6,518 nt of DNA from Burkholderiaceae bacterium (GTDB lineage: Bacteria > Pseudomonadota > Gammaproteobacteria > Burkholderiales > Burkholderiaceae): positions 1 to 6,518 of the forward strand of contig JALREG010000420.1 of NCBI GenBank assembly GCA_023253905.1. The letters are read 5' to 3'. Shown in pieces: positions 5,013-6,518 of the stretch. The notes below the pieces were generated by a model. It was not told where the DNA came from. It did no database searches and saw nothing but the letters and a program-made list of their open reading frames with translations. How positions within the stretch are numbered: position 1 is the stretch's first letter; the number at the start of each line of letters is the position of its first letter. The translations under genes and the position numbers were made by a program.

Positions 5013-6518
5013 GTTCCCCGTTCTCAGCCATTGTCCGGCGCGAATTTTCGGCCTACTGGGCCACGCCGGTTGCCTATGTGTTCCTGGTGGTGTTCCTGCT
5101 CCTCACCAGTTTCTTCACCTTTTCATTCGGCGGCTTCTTCGAGCGCGGCGAGGCCTCGCTCACGGCGTTTTTTGCCTGGCTGCCCTGGCTGTTCCTCTTC
5201 ATCGTCCCGGCGATCGGGATGCGCCTGTGGTCCGACGAGCAGCGGCTGGGCACGCTTGAACTGCTGATGACCCTGCCCATCGCCCCCTGGCAGGCGATTG
5301 TCGGAAAGTTTGTTGCCGCCTGGCTCTTCATCGGGGTGGCGATCGCAGGCACCTTCCCGCTCATCGTGACCGTCAACTGGCTGGGCGATCCGGACAACGG
5401 CGTGATCGCATCGGGCTATGTGGGCGCGTTTCTGGTCGCGGGCGTTTATCTGGCGATTGCCTCGTTCTGTTCGGCGCTCACCCGCAATCAGGCGGTGGCT
5501 TTTGTGCTGTCGCTCATCCTGTGCCTGTTGCTCGCACTCGCCGGCTCGCAGCCGGTGGTCGATCTGCTCGCGCGCTGGGGCGGGGTCAAGCTGATGGAGG
5601 TGATTGCCTCCATGTCGGTCATCACCCGGTTTGACGGCTTCCAGAAGGGCCTGATCGATCTGCGCGATGTGGTCTATTTCGGCTCGATGGCGGCGCTTGC
5701 GCTGTTTGCCACCGCGGCGGTGATCAGCCGCCAGCGCGCGGCCGTCAGCTCACCCGCGGCGGTCCTGATCGTGGCCATTGCGCTGGTCGGGCTTAACCTT
5801 GTGATCGTGCCGGTCAGCATCCGGATGGATCTCACCCAGGGGCGGATCAACACGCTCTCCGAGGGCAGCAAGTCGGTGCTGAACCGCATCGAAACCCCGG
5901 TCAAGGTCAAGCTTTATGTGTCGGCCGACGAGGCTGCGGTTCCCATGCCGCTTCGCGCCTTCTCTCGTCGGGTGGAAGACCTCCTGCGGCGGATGCGCGC
6001 AGAGTCGGACGGCAAGCTCATTATCGAGAGGCTGGACCCGGCGCCCGACTCCGATGCCGAGGACGCAGCCCAGCTCGACGGCATCGAGCCGCAGGCCTTG
6101 CCCTCGGGCGAACGTTTCTACCTGGGCCTTGCGATCGGCGAGGGCGAAAAACGTGTCACGTTGTCCGAGCTCAACCTGGATCGTGAGCGTCTGCTCGAAT
6201 ACGACATCGTCCGTGCGGTGGCGCGTGCCGGGGCCAAGACTAAACCGGTCATCGGTCTCATGACGCCGCTACCCGCGTTTGGGTCGCGCGGCATGCCGCA
6301 GATGGGGATGCCGCCCTCGGAAAAGTGGGCGTTCATCAACGAACTCGAGCGGGATTTCGAGATCAAGCAGATCGGTTTCGACGCCAAGGCAATCGATGCC
6401 GAGATCAAGACGCTGCTGGTGGTGCATCCGCGCGGCATCTCCGAGTCGGCGCTGTTTGCGCTTGACCAGTTCGTGCTTCGTGGCGGACGCCTGATCGCGT
6501 TCCTCGATCCGAAAGCCT
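5009..6518 (+). CDS. ABC-2 permease fused to GldG-like auxiliary domain (3' truncated by window)
   Basis: One uninterrupted frame of 503 codons starts at GTG 5009, sharing GTGA with the ATPase stop, and is still open at the window end. Residues 1-240 form a GldF-type permease with about six membrane segments (roughly 21-40, 55-72, 100-122, 135-155, 160-180, 222-239). After the second segment comes the family signature RLWSDEQRLGTLELLMTLP (72-90) followed by GKF. Another membrane helix (about 249-270) then leads into a GldG-like region with its usual opening: MDLTQGRINTLSEGS (273-287), then PVKVKLYVS (297-305). A soluble domain follows with LNLDRERLLEYDIVRAVAR (388-406), KPVIGLMTPLP (412-422) and RGGRLIAFLDP (491-501). 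In gliding Bacteroidetes GldF and GldG are separate proteins; here they are one chain. With the ATPase it forms an inner-membrane export complex whose soluble domain faces the periplasm. Substrate unknown; the remaining C-terminal part lies to the right. Confidence 0.9.
   Translation, partial: MSSPFSAIVRREFSAYWATPVAYVFLVVFLLLTSFFTFSFGGFFERGEASLTAFFAWLPWLFLFIVPAIGMRLWSDEQRLGTLELLMTLPIAPWQAIVGKFVAAWLFIGVAIAGTFPLIVTVNWLGDPDNGVIASGYVGAFLVAGVYLAIASFCSALTRNQAVAFVLSLILCLLLALAGSQPVVDLLARWGGVKLMEVIASMSVITRFDGFQKGLIDLRDVVYFGSMAALALFATAAVISRQRAAVSSPAAVLIVAIALVGLNLVIVPVSIRMDLTQGRINTLSEGSKSVLNRIETPVKVKLYVSADEAAVPMPLRAFSRRVEDLLRRMRAESDGKLIIERLDPAPDSDAEDAAQLDGIEPQALPSGERFYLGLAIGEGEKRVTLSELNLDRERLLEYDIVRAVARAGAKTKPVIGLMTPLPAFGSRGMPQMGMPPSEKWAFINELERDFEIKQIGFDAKAIDAEIKTLLVVHPRGISESALFALDQFVLRGGRLIAFLDPKA

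Overview
The window is high-GC (about 60-65% by eye), densely packed bacterial DNA with short intergenic gaps, a strong bias to G/C at third codon positions, and one GTG start. The gene set suggests a Gram-negative proteobacterium, most likely betaproteobacterial: a TRAP-type carboxylate permease, a BASS-like carrier, an MmgE/PrpD enzyme, and an ABC-2 exporter of GldA/GldFG type. That taxonomic guess is inference from gene content only. There are no tRNA or rRNA genes, CRISPR arrays, insertion sequences or phage genes.

Layout. (1) Bases 1-1742, plus strand: the 3' part of a TRAP transporter large permease (DctM type), overlapping by 4 bases (ATGA) a 316-residue polytopic membrane protein that resembles the bile acid:sodium symporter (BASS/SBF) superfamily. 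(2) Bases 1760-2608, minus strand: an alpha/beta-hydrolase-fold protein, tail to tail with the BASS-like gene. Its nucleophile-elbow position is alanine. (3) Bases 2609-2707: a 99-base divergent intergenic region carrying an 11-bp tandem imperfect repeat next to a possible promoter. (4) Bases 2708-4108, plus strand: a full-length MmgE/PrpD-family protein with a good Shine-Dalgarno sequence. (5) Bases 4109-4220: a 112-base spacer with a possible promoter and two small GC hairpins. (6) Bases 4221-6518, plus strand: an ABC-2 export operon made of a GldA-type ATPase overlapping (GTGA) one long open frame. That frame starts at a GTG, joins a GldF-type permease to a GldG-type auxiliary domain, and runs off the right end.

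How the genes may work together. The first half looks like an organic-acid uptake and breakdown neighbourhood: two different carboxylate-type transporters, a hydrolase-fold protein and an MmgE/PrpD-type dehydratase/decarboxylase/epimerase-like enzyme. The substrate cannot be read from the sequence. The second half is a separate export module: the ATPase powers the membrane part of the fused permease, and the periplasmic-facing GldG-like part probably handles an envelope substrate. The two halves are probably separate transcription units.

The most interesting points are the apparent loss of catalytic residues in both soluble enzymes of the putative catabolic cluster, the co-translated TRAP/BASS pair, and the permease-GldG fusion. 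I see no strong evidence for a wholly new system; the points above are the ones to check.
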